Source: JAFKFH01 sp017307375
GTDB taxonomy: Bacteria > Pseudomonadota > Alphaproteobacteria > Ferrovibrionales > Ferrovibrionaceae
Length of the DNA stretch: 64,000 bases
Assembly: GCA_965229335.1 (NCBI GenBank)
Contig: OZ245874.1
Location: 2,728,001 to 2,792,000 of the forward strand
Reading direction: 5' to 3'
Shown here: positions 15,157 through 23,870 of the stretch, piece after piece
How the letters are laid out: the number at the start of each line of letters is the position of its first letter
How positions within the stretch are numbered: position 1 is the stretch's first letter
Made by a program: the position numbers and the translations under genes
The notes under the pieces: model-generated
Database searches by the model: none
What the model saw: only the letters and a program-made list of their open reading frames with translations
What the model was told of the DNA's origin: nothing

Positions 15157-17718
15157 TCAGCTGCGCGGCTTCAGGTTTTCCGGATCGTAGAGCGGCTTGT
15201 AGCCGACGCCGGTGACCTCGACCGGATAGGTCTCGCCGAAATACTCGACATTGAGCTTGCGGCCGACCTGGGCGTGCGACCAGGGCAGGTAGGCGAGGGC
15301 GATGTTCCTGCCGACCGACGGGCCGAAGGCGATCGAGGTGGTATAGGACCGGCGGCCCAGCGCGTCGACCAGCGTCTCGCCGGTCGCGGGATCCTGGACC
15401 GGCAGGATGCCGACCGGATAGCGCTTCACGCCCTTGGAATCGACATTGTCGGTCATCACCAGGGTGCACAGCATTGCCGGCTGATGCGCGCGCGCGCGGT
15501 ATTCGACATGCCTGGCCTTGCCGCAGAAGTCGTCGGCCTTGACCTTCGGGCGGGCCAGGTCGGCTTCCAGCAGGTTGTACTCGGTCAACAGGTCGGCATT
15601 CTGCAGCCGCAGGCTCTTTTCCAGGCGCCGGCTGTTGGCATAGGTCTCGATGCCGACGGCGATGACGCCGGTCGACCGCAGCGCATCCCACACCGCCAGC
15701 CCGTCTTCGTAGGCCATGTGCAGTTCCCAGCCCTGCTCGCCAACATAGGAAATGCGGAAGGCAGTGACGTCCTTGCCGGCGATGCGGATCGGCTTGATCG
15801 CGGCGAAGGGGAAGTTCTCGACGCTGAGGCCCGCCGGATCCTCGACCACCTTCTGCAGGTTGACGCGCGCGTTCGGCCCCCAGATGCCGATGGTGACGTA
15901 TTTCTCGGTCACGTCGGTGATGGTGACGTCGAGCCCGCGGTCCTGGGCCACCCGGCGCATGTAGTGATAGTCGCGCGGGCCGGCATCGGCGCCGTCGATC
16001 ATGCGACAGCGATCGGCGAAGCGGAATACCGTGAAGTCGGCACGAACCATGCCCTCCTCGTCGAGGAAGTGGGTGTAGATGCCCTTGCCGATATTGCCGT
16101 CGCCCCCGATCTTGGCCGCGGCGAGATATTCCATCAGGGCGACGTGGTCGGGCCCCTCGATGTCGTACATGGCGAAGTGCGACAGGTTGATGATGCCGCA
16201 ATCGTCCGACATCGCCAGCTGCTCGGCATTGGAGACGCGCCAGAAATGGCGGTTGTCCCACTCGTTCTCGCGCACCGGCACGCGGTCGGCGTATTTCTCC
16301 AGCAGATGCTCGTTGGCGGCGTAGCCGTGGGCGCGTTCCCAGCCGCCCAGCTCCATGAAATAGCCGCCCAGCTCCTTCTCGCGCTCCCAGAACGGCGACC
16401 GGCGGATGTTCCGGCCCTTGGAGAACGGCTCACGCGGATGGACGGCGGGGTTGTAGACCTTCATCGCCGTCTCGGTGCAGCGGTCCCAGATGAACTGTTC
16501 CCGCGTCTGGTGCGGATAGAATCGGGCATAGTCGATCTGGTGATGATCGATCGCGGTACGGCCGTCGGTCATCCAGTCGGCGATCAGCTTGCCCATGCCC
16601 GGGCCGTCCTTGACCCAGATGCCGACCGCGTACCACAGGCCGCGCACCTTCTGGCTTTCGCCCATCGACGGGCCGCCGTCGGTCGTGACCTGCAGCAGGC
16701 CGTTGAACGAATGGCTTTCGTTGTAGCCGAGCTCGCCCAGGATCGGGGTCAGTTCCATGGCGCGCTCCAGCGGCGCCATGATCTGCTCCATGTCGAGGTC
16801 GCGCTGCGACGGCGACAGACGGGCCTGCTCCTTCTCCAGCAGGTCGCGGGGATGGACCAGCCGCGGGTTGGTCTCCTCGTAGTAGCCCCATTCGATCTGG
16901 CCGCCCTCGGCGGTCTTCGGATCGCCGGTGTCGCGCATGTAGGCCGAATTGCCCTGGTCGCGCAGCAGCGGCCAGCCGATTTCCTTGCCGGTGCCGGCGA
17001 ATTCGTTGTAGGGCCCGAAGAAGGTAAGCGGGTGGTCGATCGGCATCACCGGCAGGTCTTCCCCGACCATCTCGGCGATCAGCCGGCCCCAGAGGCCGGC
17101 GCAGACGATGACGTAGTCGGCCTCGATGGTGCCGCGATGGGTGACGACGCCCCTGATGCGGCCGTTCTCGACAATCAGCGACTTTGCCGGGGTATTGGCG
17201 AAGACCTGCAGCTTGCCGCTGCGCTCGGCCTGGTCGACCAGCTTGCCGGCCACGGTCTGCGAGCGCGGCACGACGAGGCCGGCATCGGGGTCCCACAGGC
17301 CCCCCTGCACCAGGCTTTCCTCGATCAGCGGGAACTTCGCCTTGATCTCGGGCGGATCGATCAGCCGGGCACGGGTGCCGAAAGCCTTGCCCGAGGTCAC
17401 CTTGCGGCGGATTTCCTCCATCCGCGCATCGTCGCCGACGCGTGCGACCTCGAGCCCGCCAATACGGACGTAGTGGCCCATCTTCTCGTAGAAATCGACC
17501 GAGTAGAGGGTGGTCCAGCAGGAGAGGAAGTCGTGGCTGGTGGCATAGCAGAAGTCGGAGGCATGGCCGGTCGAGCCGATATCGGTCGGCACGGCCGACT
17601 TGTCGATGCCGACGATGTCGTCCCAGCCGCGCTCGACCAGGTGATGGACGATCGAGGCGCCGACGATCCCGCCCACCCCGACGATGACGACCTTCGCCTT
17701 CTGTGGAAATTCAGCCAT
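15157..17718 (-). CDS. FAD-dependent dimethylglycine/sarcosine dehydrogenase-like protein (DAO + GcvT)
   Basis: I start at 'MAEFPQKAKVVIVGVG' (853 residues), behind an AGAAAAGG ribosome site. The N-terminal half is a DAO flavin domain with the dinucleotide fold 'VVIVGVGGIVGASIVHHL' (10-27). A 'GSTGHAS' segment places His52 where mitochondrial dimethylglycine dehydrogenase has its covalent FAD histidine (GSTWHAAG). The C-terminal half is a GcvT-like tetrahydrofolate-binding domain. Such enzymes demethylate dimethylglycine or sarcosine and pass formaldehyde to folate as 5,10-methylene-THF. The demethylase genes in the right half of the window would supply the substrate. A motif in its promoter (17789-17806) matches one upstream of gbcA/gbdR. 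Dimethylglycine is preferred because sarcosine already has SoxBDAG. Confidence 0.78.
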   Translation of the reverse strand: MAEFPQKAKVVIVGVGGIVGASIVHHLVERGWDDIVGIDKSAVPTDIGSTGHASDFCYATSHDFLSCWTTLYSVDFYEKMGHYVRIGGLEVARVGDDARMEEIRRKVTSGKAFGTRARLIDPPEIKAKFPLIEESLVQGGLWDPDAGLVVPRSQTVAGKLVDQAERSGKLQVFANTPAKSLIVENGRIRGVVTHRGTIEADYVIVCAGLWGRLIAEMVGEDLPVMPIDHPLTFFGPYNEFAGTGKEIGWPLLRDQGNSAYMRDTGDPKTAEGGQIEWGYYEETNPRLVHPRDLLEKEQARLSPSQRDLDMEQIMAPLERAMELTPILGELGYNESHSFNGLLQVTTDGGPSMGESQKVRGLWYAVGIWVKDGPGMGKLIADWMTDGRTAIDHHQIDYARFYPHQTREQFIWDRCTETAMKVYNPAVHPREPFSKGRNIRRSPFWEREKELGGYFMELGGWERAHGYAANEHLLEKYADRVPVRENEWDNRHFWRVSNAEQLAMSDDCGIINLSHFAMYDIEGPDHVALMEYLAAAKIGGDGNIGKGIYTHFLDEEGMVRADFTVFRFADRCRMIDGADAGPRDYHYMRRVAQDRGLDVTITDVTEKYVTIGIWGPNARVNLQKVVEDPAGLSVENFPFAAIKPIRIAGKDVTAFRISYVGEQGWELHMAYEDGLAVWDALRSTGVIAVGIETYANSRRLEKSLRLQNADLLTEYNLLEADLARPKVKADDFCGKARHVEYRARAHQPAMLCTLVMTDNVDSKGVKRYPVGILPVQDPATGETLVDALGRRSYTTSIAFGPSVGRNIALAYLPWSHAQVGRKLNVEYFGETYPVEVTGVGYKPLYDPENLKPRS

Positions 17719-17788
17719 GGCATGCGACCTTTTCTTGGCTTGGACGGAAATACCCTCATCCAATCTGCGGCAGCCGGCCCCGCCTGAC

Positions 17789-17806
17789 TATGACAAATGC
17801 GACATA
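17789..17806 (-). promoter_or_regulatory. Betaine-regulon-like site upstream of the dimethylglycine dehydrogenase gene
   Basis: Read on the minus strand this is TATGTCGCATTTGTCATA, 71-88 bases before the start codon. It shares TATGTCG-ATTTGT with the repeats between gbcA and the gbdR-like gene, and its ends form an imperfect inverted repeat (TATGNC/GNCATA). A GbdR-like activator is the natural candidate; this is inferred from the shared motif. Confidence 0.5.
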
Positions 17807-17817
17807 CCCCCGGCCGC

Positions 17818-19224
17818 TCAGCCCCACCGCTTTCGCGCCGCGCGGATCGCTTCGCGAACCGTTTCCGGGGCCGTGCCGCCATGGCTGCGCCGGCTGGCGA
17901 CCGACCGGTCTACCGACAGAACCGACGTCACGCCGTCGCCGATCCGCCCGTCGATTTCGCGCATGACGGCCGGCGGAAGCTGGTCGAGGGTCACCCCGTC
18001 CGCCTCGGCGCGCGCGACGATGCGCGCCGTGATGTGGTGGGCCTCGCGGAACGGCACCCCGGCCTCGCGCACCAGCCAGTCGGCCAGGTCGGTGGCGGTG
18101 GCGAAACCCCGGGTCAGGAAGGCGCGCATCTCGGCTTCGCGCACCCGCATGTCGGCGATCATGCCGGCGGTCGCCTCGGCGCACAGCGCCACGGTATCCA
18201 CCGCGTCGAACATCGGCTCCTTGTCTTCCTGCATGTCCTTCATGAAAGTCATCGGCAGCCCCTTCATGGTGACGAGCAGGGCGGTGAGGGCGCCGACGAC
18301 CCGGCCGGCCTTGCCCCGCACCAGTTCGGCCGCGTCCGGGTTGCGCTTCTGCGGCATGATCGACGAACCGGTGGTGAAGGCGTCGGACAGCGCGACGAAG
18401 CGGAACCCGTCCGAGCACCAGAGCGTCAGATCCTCGGCCAGGCGCGACAGGTGCACGGCGAACATCGAGCAGACGAACAGCAATTCGGCGATATGGTCGC
18501 GGGCGGCCACCGAATCCATCGAATTGGCGGTCGGCCCGGAAAAGCCCAGCCCGGCCGAGGTATAGTCGCGGTCGATCGGGAAGGCGGTGCCGGCCAGCGC
18601 GGCCGCCCCCAGCGGGTTGACGTTGATGCGGGAGCGCGCCCCGGCGAGGCGTTCGCGGTCGCGGCCGAACATCTCGACATAGGCCATCAGGTGATGGCCC
18701 AGCGTGACCGGCTGGGCGACCTGCAGATGGGTGAAGCCCGGCATGACCGTCGCGGCATGCTCCTCTGCGCGGTCCATCAGCACCGCCTGCAGCGCGGCCA
18801 TCGCCGGGTCCAGCCGCTGGTCGACCGCATCGCGCATCCACAGCCGCACGTCCGTCACCGCCTGGTCGTTACGGCTGCGCGCGGTGTGCAGCCGGCCGGC
18901 GGCGTCGCCGATCAGGTCCTTGAGCCGCGCCTCCACGTTCATGTGGATATCCTCGAGGTCGTCGCGGAAGACGAAGCGGCCTTCGTCGATCTCGCGCTCG
19001 ATGCGGGCCAGGCCGTCGACGATCGCGGCTGCATCGGCCTCGGGAATGATGCCCTGGCGGGCCAGCATCCGGGCATGGACGACCGAGGCGGCGATATCCT
19101 GGCGATAGAGCCGCTTGTCGAAGCCGATCGACGGATTGATGCGCGCCATCACCTCGGCCGGGCCGCGGGTGAAACGGCCACCCCACATGCGGTTTGCCGT
19201 GGTGCCGTTCGATCGGTCGTCCAT
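17818..19224 (-). CDS. argH: Argininosuccinate lyase (or close fumarase/ASL-superfamily lyase)
   Basis: The start at 'MDDRSNGTTANRMWGGRF' (468 residues) follows a GGGGA site; the frame is open far upstream but that part overlaps marR. The protein has the ASL/fumarase signature 'GSSIMPQKRNPD' (~285-296), the catalytic-loop serine within it, 'TARSRNDQ' and 'PGFTHLQ', all typical of ArgH, which splits argininosuccinate to arginine and fumarate. Length matches ArgH (~460). Its neighbours, a MarR regulator and a spermidine-type ABC system rather than arg genes, leave open that it is a second ArgH-like lyase with a catabolic role. Confidence 0.85.
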   Translation of the reverse strand: MDDRSNGTTANRMWGGRFTRGPAEVMARINPSIGFDKRLYRQDIAASVVHARMLARQGIIPEADAAAIVDGLARIEREIDEGRFVFRDDLEDIHMNVEARLKDLIGDAAGRLHTARSRNDQAVTDVRLWMRDAVDQRLDPAMAALQAVLMDRAEEHAATVMPGFTHLQVAQPVTLGHHLMAYVEMFGRDRERLAGARSRINVNPLGAAALAGTAFPIDRDYTSAGLGFSGPTANSMDSVAARDHIAELLFVCSMFAVHLSRLAEDLTLWCSDGFRFVALSDAFTTGSSIMPQKRNPDAAELVRGKAGRVVGALTALLVTMKGLPMTFMKDMQEDKEPMFDAVDTVALCAEATAGMIADMRVREAEMRAFLTRGFATATDLADWLVREAGVPFREAHHITARIVARAEADGVTLDQLPPAVMREIDGRIGDGVTSVLSVDRSVASRRSHGGTAPETVREAIRAARKRWG

Positions 19225-19322
19225 CCTGCTGATCCCCTGCTTGCAACTGCAGGCGCCGTATACAGGCGATCCCGGCGTCCCGCCAGGGTGTCGCACCCGG
19301 CCGGCGGGGACCGGGCAATCGA

Positions 19323-19862
19323 TCAGCTGCGGCCCAGCATCATCCGGCCGAGTGCCTCGGCCGTCAGGGCCTGTTCCGCCGGCGACAGCATCGCGACCAG
19401 CATCCGCTCGGTCTCGGCATGGTCGCGCATCGCCGGCTCGACCCGGCGGCAACCCTGCTCGGTCAGTTCGACGATGACGCCGCGGCCATCGGTCTCGTCG
19501 GCCATCCGGCGGACATAGCCGGCCTTCTCCAGCCGCCGCAGCAGGTTCGACAATCCTCCCGACGTCAGGATCAGCGTATCGAGCAGGGCCTTCGGCGACA
19601 TGCGATAGGGCGCGCCCTGGACCCGCAGCGTCGCCAGCACCGCGAAGGCCGGATACTTCAACCGGTGTCGGGCAAGGGTGCGGTTGATCGCCTGCAGGAA
19701 CACCTCGTTCAGGTGCAGCAGGCGGCCGACGATCGCCTTGCCGGAACAGTCGATGTCGGGGAATTCGCGGCCCCAGCGCTGCATGCCGGCGCCGACCCGG
19801 TCGTTCTGCCACAGCGCCGCCGGCGTCTCGTTGGGCGCCTTCCGCGCCGTGTCGTCGCGCAT
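19323..19862 (-). CDS. MarR-family transcriptional regulator
   Basis: I start at 'MRDDTARKAPNETPAALW' (179 residues). The winged helix reads 'FAVLATLRVQGAPYRMSPKALLDTLILTSGGLSNLLRRLEKAGYVRR' in segments, with the wing 'DETDGRGVIVELTEQG', a normal MarR layout. It is divergent from the ABC/amidase operon, with a perfect 18-bp palindrome in the shared promoter region (19954-19971), so it probably represses itself and that operon until a small aromatic or other ligand binds. argH follows on the same strand after 98 bases. Confidence 0.85.
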   Translation of the reverse strand: MRDDTARKAPNETPAALWQNDRVGAGMQRWGREFPDIDCSGKAIVGRLLHLNEVFLQAINRTLARHRLKYPAFAVLATLRVQGAPYRMSPKALLDTLILTSGGLSNLLRRLEKAGYVRRMADETDGRGVIVELTEQGCRRVEPAMRDHAETERMLVAMLSPAEQALTAEALGRMMLGRS

Positions 19863-19953
19863 GCCGTACCTCCTGCCGAGCCTTGTTCCATGCCGCCCCG
19901 GTCCGCGCAAGGCAGCTCCCGGCGCGCCGTTGCCGCGGATGATATCTTTTCAG

Positions 19954-19971
19954 TATCTTTCTTGAAAGATA
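19954..19971. promoter_or_regulatory. MarR-type operator
   Basis: TATCTTTCTTGAAAGATA is a perfect inverted repeat (8-base arms, TT centre), the usual size and AT-rich form of MarR operators. A further half-like copy, TATCTTTT, lies at 19943-19950. The site is ~92 bases upstream of marR and ~117 upstream of the ABC binding-protein gene, in the divergent gap. The regulator assignment rests on position. Confidence 0.65.
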
Positions 19972-20087
19972 AATGACTGCATGCCATGCTTCGTCCGAGG
20001 TCGGCGGAGGGCTACTTCGCCGGCGCGGCCGCAGCCCGAAGGGAAGGGGCGGCACGGGGACACGCACTCGGACGGGAGCCAGCCACC

Positions 20088-21113
20088 ATGCGACAGATGC
20101 TTCGTTACGCGACCGCCATCGCCCTTGCCGGATCGGGGATTGCCACCGGCGCCCGCGCCGAGGAACTGGTTGTCGGCGCCTTCGGCGGTTCGTTCGCCGA
20201 CAACGTCAAGGCCTGCCATGTCGCCGCCTTCGAGAAGGCGACCGGGGCGACCGTCTCGCTCAAGCTCGGCAATTCGTCGCAATTCGCTGCCGCGGTCCGG
20301 GCCACCGGCGGCAAGCCGGACATGGACATCGTCTATATCGACAATTCGCTGGCCGCCCAGATCCACGGCGAAAAGCTGGCCGAAACCATCGACCGCAGCA
20401 AACTGAAGAATGCGGCAGACGTCATTCCCAGCGCCTGGGGCAAGGACGACGCCTATGTCGTCGCCATGGTCAGTGCCACCGCGCTGGTCTACAACCCCAA
20501 GCTGGTGAAGACGCCGCCGACCTCGTGGCTCGACATCGCCGACCCGGCCTTTGCCGGCAAATATGCGATCGGCGACATCACCGGGACCTCGGGGCTGCAC
20601 TACTTGCTGGCGCTCAACCGCATCAAGGGCGGCACGCTGGAAAACGTCGACCCGGGGATCGAGGCGATCAAGCCGATCGCTAAGGGTTCGGTCGTGCTCT
20701 ACACCCAGGCCGACCAGTTGCTGTCGCTGTTCGAACGCGAGGAAATCGCGATCGCGCCCTGGTACCCCGATCGGGCCGGCGTGGCGATGGACAAGGGCCT
20801 GTCACTGGCGGTGGCCTATCCGAAGGAAGGCGCCGTCGGCATCCTGCCGGCGGTGATCATCCCGAAGGGGACGCCGCGGACCGCCCTGGCGCTGCAGTTC
20901 CTCGACCAGATCCTGTCGGCCGAGGGCCAGGGGTGCTTCTCTGAACGTGCCTATATCGGTGCCGTCAACACCAAGGTGAAGCTGTCCGACAAGGTCGCCA
21001 AGATCGTGCCGAACGGCGAGAGCCTGCAGCAGGCCTGGTTCATCGACCCGGAGGTGATCGCCCGCAACTCGGCCGGCTGGACCCGGCGCTGGCAACGCGA
21101 AGTGGCACGCTGA
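20088..21113 (+). CDS. ABC transporter substrate-binding protein, spermidine/putrescine (PotD) or iron (AfuA) type
   Basis: I start at 'MRQMLRYATAIALAGSGIAT' (341 residues), which gives a Sec signal peptide cleaved after 'GARA'; the longer open frame has none. The mature part begins 'EELVVGAFGGSFADNVK' and contains 'PDMDIVYIDNSLAAQI', 'VYNPKLVKTPPTSWLDIADP' and a C-terminal hinge typical of cluster D periplasmic proteins for polyamines, opines or Fe(III). It delivers the ligand to the permease pair encoded next. First gene of an eight-gene unit with gaps of at most 22 bases. Confidence 0.8.
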   Translation: MRQMLRYATAIALAGSGIATGARAEELVVGAFGGSFADNVKACHVAAFEKATGATVSLKLGNSSQFAAAVRATGGKPDMDIVYIDNSLAAQIHGEKLAETIDRSKLKNAADVIPSAWGKDDAYVVAMVSATALVYNPKLVKTPPTSWLDIADPAFAGKYAIGDITGTSGLHYLLALNRIKGGTLENVDPGIEAIKPIAKGSVVLYTQADQLLSLFEREEIAIAPWYPDRAGVAMDKGLSLAVAYPKEGAVGILPAVIIPKGTPRTALALQFLDQILSAEGQGCFSERAYIGAVNTKVKLSDKVAKIVPNGESLQQAWFIDPEVIARNSAGWTRRWQREVAR

Positions 21114-21135
21114 CCCGCGCTGCCGGGGCTGGCCG

Positions 21136-22215
21136 ATGAGTGCGCTGGTCTTCGAGGGGCTGGGCAAATCCTATGGCGAGACCACGGTCGTGCGCGAGGT
21201 CTCGCTCACCATCGGCGAAGGCGAGTTCGTCTCGCTGCTCGGCCCCTCCGGTTGCGGCAAGACGACGATCCTGCGCATGGTCGCCGGTCTTGTCGAACCG
21301 ACCCGGGGCCGTATCCTCCTCGGCCGCGACGACATCACCCGGCTGCCGCCGAACCGGCGCGGGCTCGGTCTCGTCTTCCAGTCCTACGCGCTGTTTCCGC
21401 ATCTGACGGTTTATGAGAACGTCGCCTTCGGCCTGCGCCGGCGCAAGGTCGGCGGGGCCGAGCTCGATCGCCGGGTCAGCGAAGCCCTGGCGATGGTGCG
21501 TCTCTCCGGTTTCGGCGACCGGCATCCGCGCCAGCTCTCGGGCGGGCAGCAGCAGCGCGTCGCGATCGCCCGCGCGATCGCGCCGCGGCCCCGGGTGCTG
21601 CTGTTCGACGAGCCGCTGTCCAATCTCGACGCGCAGCTGCGCGACGAGATGCAGATCGAACTGAAGCGCCTGCAGCGCGAACTCGGCATCACCACCCTGT
21701 TCGTCACCCACGATCAGGGTGAGGCGCTGTCGATGTCCGATCGTGTCGGCGTGATGGCGCGGGGCGTGATGCAGCAGTTCGCGACACCCGAGGAAATCTA
21801 TCATCGCCCCGCCACCGCCTTCGTCGCCAGCTTCATCGGCAAGCCGAACCGTCTCGCCGGGCGCGTCGCTTTCCGCGCCGGTGCCGGCGGCCGGGTCGCG
21901 ATGGGCTCCATCGAACTGCCGGCGGCCCGGATCGACGAGGCCTCCGGCGCGGCCATCGAGATCGTGATCCGGCAGGAGGCGATCGGCCTGCGTCCGGGCG
22001 GTGGGGCCGAGGACGCGGTCGGCGGCACTATCGTCCTGCGGTCGTTCAGCGGCGCCCGCGTGCAATACGTGGTCCGGCTGGCCGACGGGATCGAGCTTGT
22101 CGCCGAGACGCCGTCGCATGGCGCGCTGGCAGCGCTCGAACCCGGTGCCGGTGTCGCCCTCGATATCGCGCCGGAAGCGGTGCTGGTCATGCCGGTCGAG
22201 GGTGCGGCCGCATGA
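21136..22215 (+). CDS. ABC transporter ATP-binding protein, PotA-like
   Basis: A 359-residue ATPase with Walker A 'GPSGCGKTTIL' (36-46), signature 'LSGGQQQR' (~133-140), Walker B 'VLLFDEPLSNLD' and the H-loop 'FVTHDQGEALSMSD'. The C-terminal third is a TOBE-type regulatory domain, as in PotA/MalK. It energises uptake with the two permeases downstream. It follows the binding-protein gene by 22 bases and overlaps the first permease start by 4. Confidence 0.88.
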   Translation: MSALVFEGLGKSYGETTVVREVSLTIGEGEFVSLLGPSGCGKTTILRMVAGLVEPTRGRILLGRDDITRLPPNRRGLGLVFQSYALFPHLTVYENVAFGLRRRKVGGAELDRRVSEALAMVRLSGFGDRHPRQLSGGQQQRVAIARAIAPRPRVLLFDEPLSNLDAQLRDEMQIELKRLQRELGITTLFVTHDQGEALSMSDRVGVMARGVMQQFATPEEIYHRPATAFVASFIGKPNRLAGRVAFRAGAGGRVAMGSIELPAARIDEASGAAIEIVIRQEAIGLRPGGGAEDAVGGTIVLRSFSGARVQYVVRLADGIELVAETPSHGALAALEPGAGVALDIAPEAVLVMPVEGAAA

Positions 22216-23063
22216 TCCGGCGGCGCCATGGCTTCTTGCTGGTCGCGCCGCTCGGCCTGGTGCTGGCCGGCTTCTTCATTGCCCCCGTTCTGATGCTGGT
22301 GCCGACCAGTTTCGGCGAATACGTCCCCGGTGCCGGCATCGCCAAAGGCGTATGGACGCTGGAAAACTACGCCCGGATCATCACCGACGACTATTACCGT
22401 GAAGTGATCTGGCGCACGCTGGGCCTCGGCCTCGCGGTCACCGCCGCCTGCCTCGTGCTGGGCTATCCGCTGGCTTACCTGATCGCGCGCGGCCCGGAAC
22501 GCTGGCGCGTGCCGCTGATCCTGCTGGTCATCTTCCCGATGATGCTGAACCTGGTGGTGCGCTCGTTCGGCTGGATCGCCCTGCTGGCCAATCGCGGCCT
22601 CGTCAACAACCTGCTGATGCAGCTCGGCGTCATCGCCACGCCGCTCAAGCTGATGTTCAACATGACCGGGCTGATGATCGGCCTGACCCACATCTACCTG
22701 CCGTTCATGGTGCTGATGCTGGTCGCCGCGATCCGCAACGTGCCGCGCGATGTCGAGGCCGCGGCGGCAACGCTCGGCTCGACACGGATTCATGTCTTCG
22801 CGTCGGTGACGCTGCCGCTGTCGGCGCCGGGTATCCTCGCGGGCTCGATCCTCGTCTTCGTCCTGACCGTCAGCGCGCTGGTGACACCGCGCATGCTGGG
22901 CGGGCCGACCTACAAGGTGATGGCGACGCTGATCTACGACGAATACATGCAGCTGCTCGACTGGCCCAGCGGCTCGGCCCTGTCGTTTGCGCTGACGGCG
23001 ATCACGCTTGCCATCATCTGGCTGTCGGGTCGCGTGGCCCGGCGCTGGGCGGGCCAGCCGTGA
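22212..23063 (+). CDS. ABC transporter permease, PotB-like
   Basis: A 283-residue inner-membrane protein with six predicted helices and the EAA loop 'VEAAAATLGSTRIHVFASVTLPLSAPGI' in pieces (about 178-205), the contact site for the ATPase. It forms the first half of the translocation channel of the polyamine/iron-type system. Overlaps the ATPase gene and the second permease gene by 4 bases each. Confidence 0.87.
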   Translation: MIRRRHGFLLVAPLGLVLAGFFIAPVLMLVPTSFGEYVPGAGIAKGVWTLENYARIITDDYYREVIWRTLGLGLAVTAACLVLGYPLAYLIARGPERWRVPLILLVIFPMMLNLVVRSFGWIALLANRGLVNNLLMQLGVIATPLKLMFNMTGLMIGLTHIYLPFMVLMLVAAIRNVPRDVEAAAATLGSTRIHVFASVTLPLSAPGILAGSILVFVLTVSALVTPRMLGGPTYKVMATLIYDEYMQLLDWPSGSALSFALTAITLAIIWLSGRVARRWAGQP

Positions 23064-23857
23064 GCGCCGATCGCGACGGCCGGCCCGGCCATGCCGTGAC
23101 CATCGCGGCACTGGCGGTTGTCGTCTTCCTGCAGGTTCCGGTTCTCGTGGTGGTGCTGGCAGCCTTCTCGACGACCTCCTACCTGACCATTCCGCCGCAA
23201 GGCCTGACCCTGGCCTGGTTCGGCAAGGTGCTGGGCGATCCGACCAATCTGTCCGCCTTGCGGATGAGCCTGATCCTGGCCTGCGGCTCGACCGCCCTGT
23301 CGCTGATCCTCGGCGTGACAGCCGCCTATGCCTTGTTTCGCCGATCGGTGCCGGGCGCCGAGGCGATCACCGCGGTGCTGATGGCGCCGCTGGTCGTGCC
23401 GGCCGTCGTGGTCGGCGTCGCTTTGCTGCAGTATTTCAGCCTGACCGGCCTGCGCGGTTCGTTCGCCGGCCTGCTGATGGCCCATGTGGTGATCACCGTG
23501 CCCTATGTCGTGCGCTCGGCGCTCGCAAGCCTCGCCGGCCTCGATCTTGCGGTCGAGGAAGCGGCGCGCGTCCTCGGCGCCACGGGCTTCGAGGCCTTTC
23601 GCCTCGTCACCCTGCCGCTGATCACGCCGGGGCTGGTCGCCGGCGGGCTGTTCGCCTTCATCACCTCGCTCGACAACGTGCCGGTGACGATCTTCCTGAT
23701 CAGCGCCAGCCAGACCACGCTGCCCGTGCTGATCTTCTCGTCGGTCGAGATGGGCATCGATCCCGGCGTCGCCGCCGTCTCGACGATCCTGATCGTTGCG
23801 ACCGGCATCGTTCTCCTCCTGGCCGAACGCCGCTTCGGCTTTCATCGTTTCGTGTAG
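23060..23857 (+). CDS. ABC transporter permease, PotC-like
   Basis: A 265-residue permease with six predicted helices and the EAA motif 'VEEAARVLGATGFEAFRLVT' (~170-189). 'AFSTTSYLTIPPQGLTLAWF' near the N-terminus is typical of PotC-type subunits. Second half of the channel. The start GTG overlaps the PotB-like stop by 4 bases, and the CE4 hydrolase gene begins 13 bases downstream, linking uptake with catabolism. Confidence 0.87.
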   Translation: MSADRDGRPGHAVTIAALAVVVFLQVPVLVVVLAAFSTTSYLTIPPQGLTLAWFGKVLGDPTNLSALRMSLILACGSTALSLILGVTAAYALFRRSVPGAEAITAVLMAPLVVPAVVVGVALLQYFSLTGLRGSFAGLLMAHVVITVPYVVRSALASLAGLDLAVEEAARVLGATGFEAFRLVTLPLITPGLVAGGLFAFITSLDNVPVTIFLISASQTTLPVLIFSSVEMGIDPGVAAVSTILIVATGIVLLLAERRFGFHRFV

Positions 23858-23870
23858 GCGAGTGCTCCCC

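Noticed and set aside
15274..17787. 837-residue open frame on the plus strand
   Set aside because: Antisense to the dimethylglycine dehydrogenase-like gene, which has a ribosome site, family motifs and a terminator. The long frame comes from high third-position GC.
19225..20067. N-terminal extension of the argH frame to 749 codons
   Set aside because: It overlaps marR entirely in another frame and adds no domain. The ArgH family start at 'MDDRSNGTTANRMWGGRF' has its own ribosome site.
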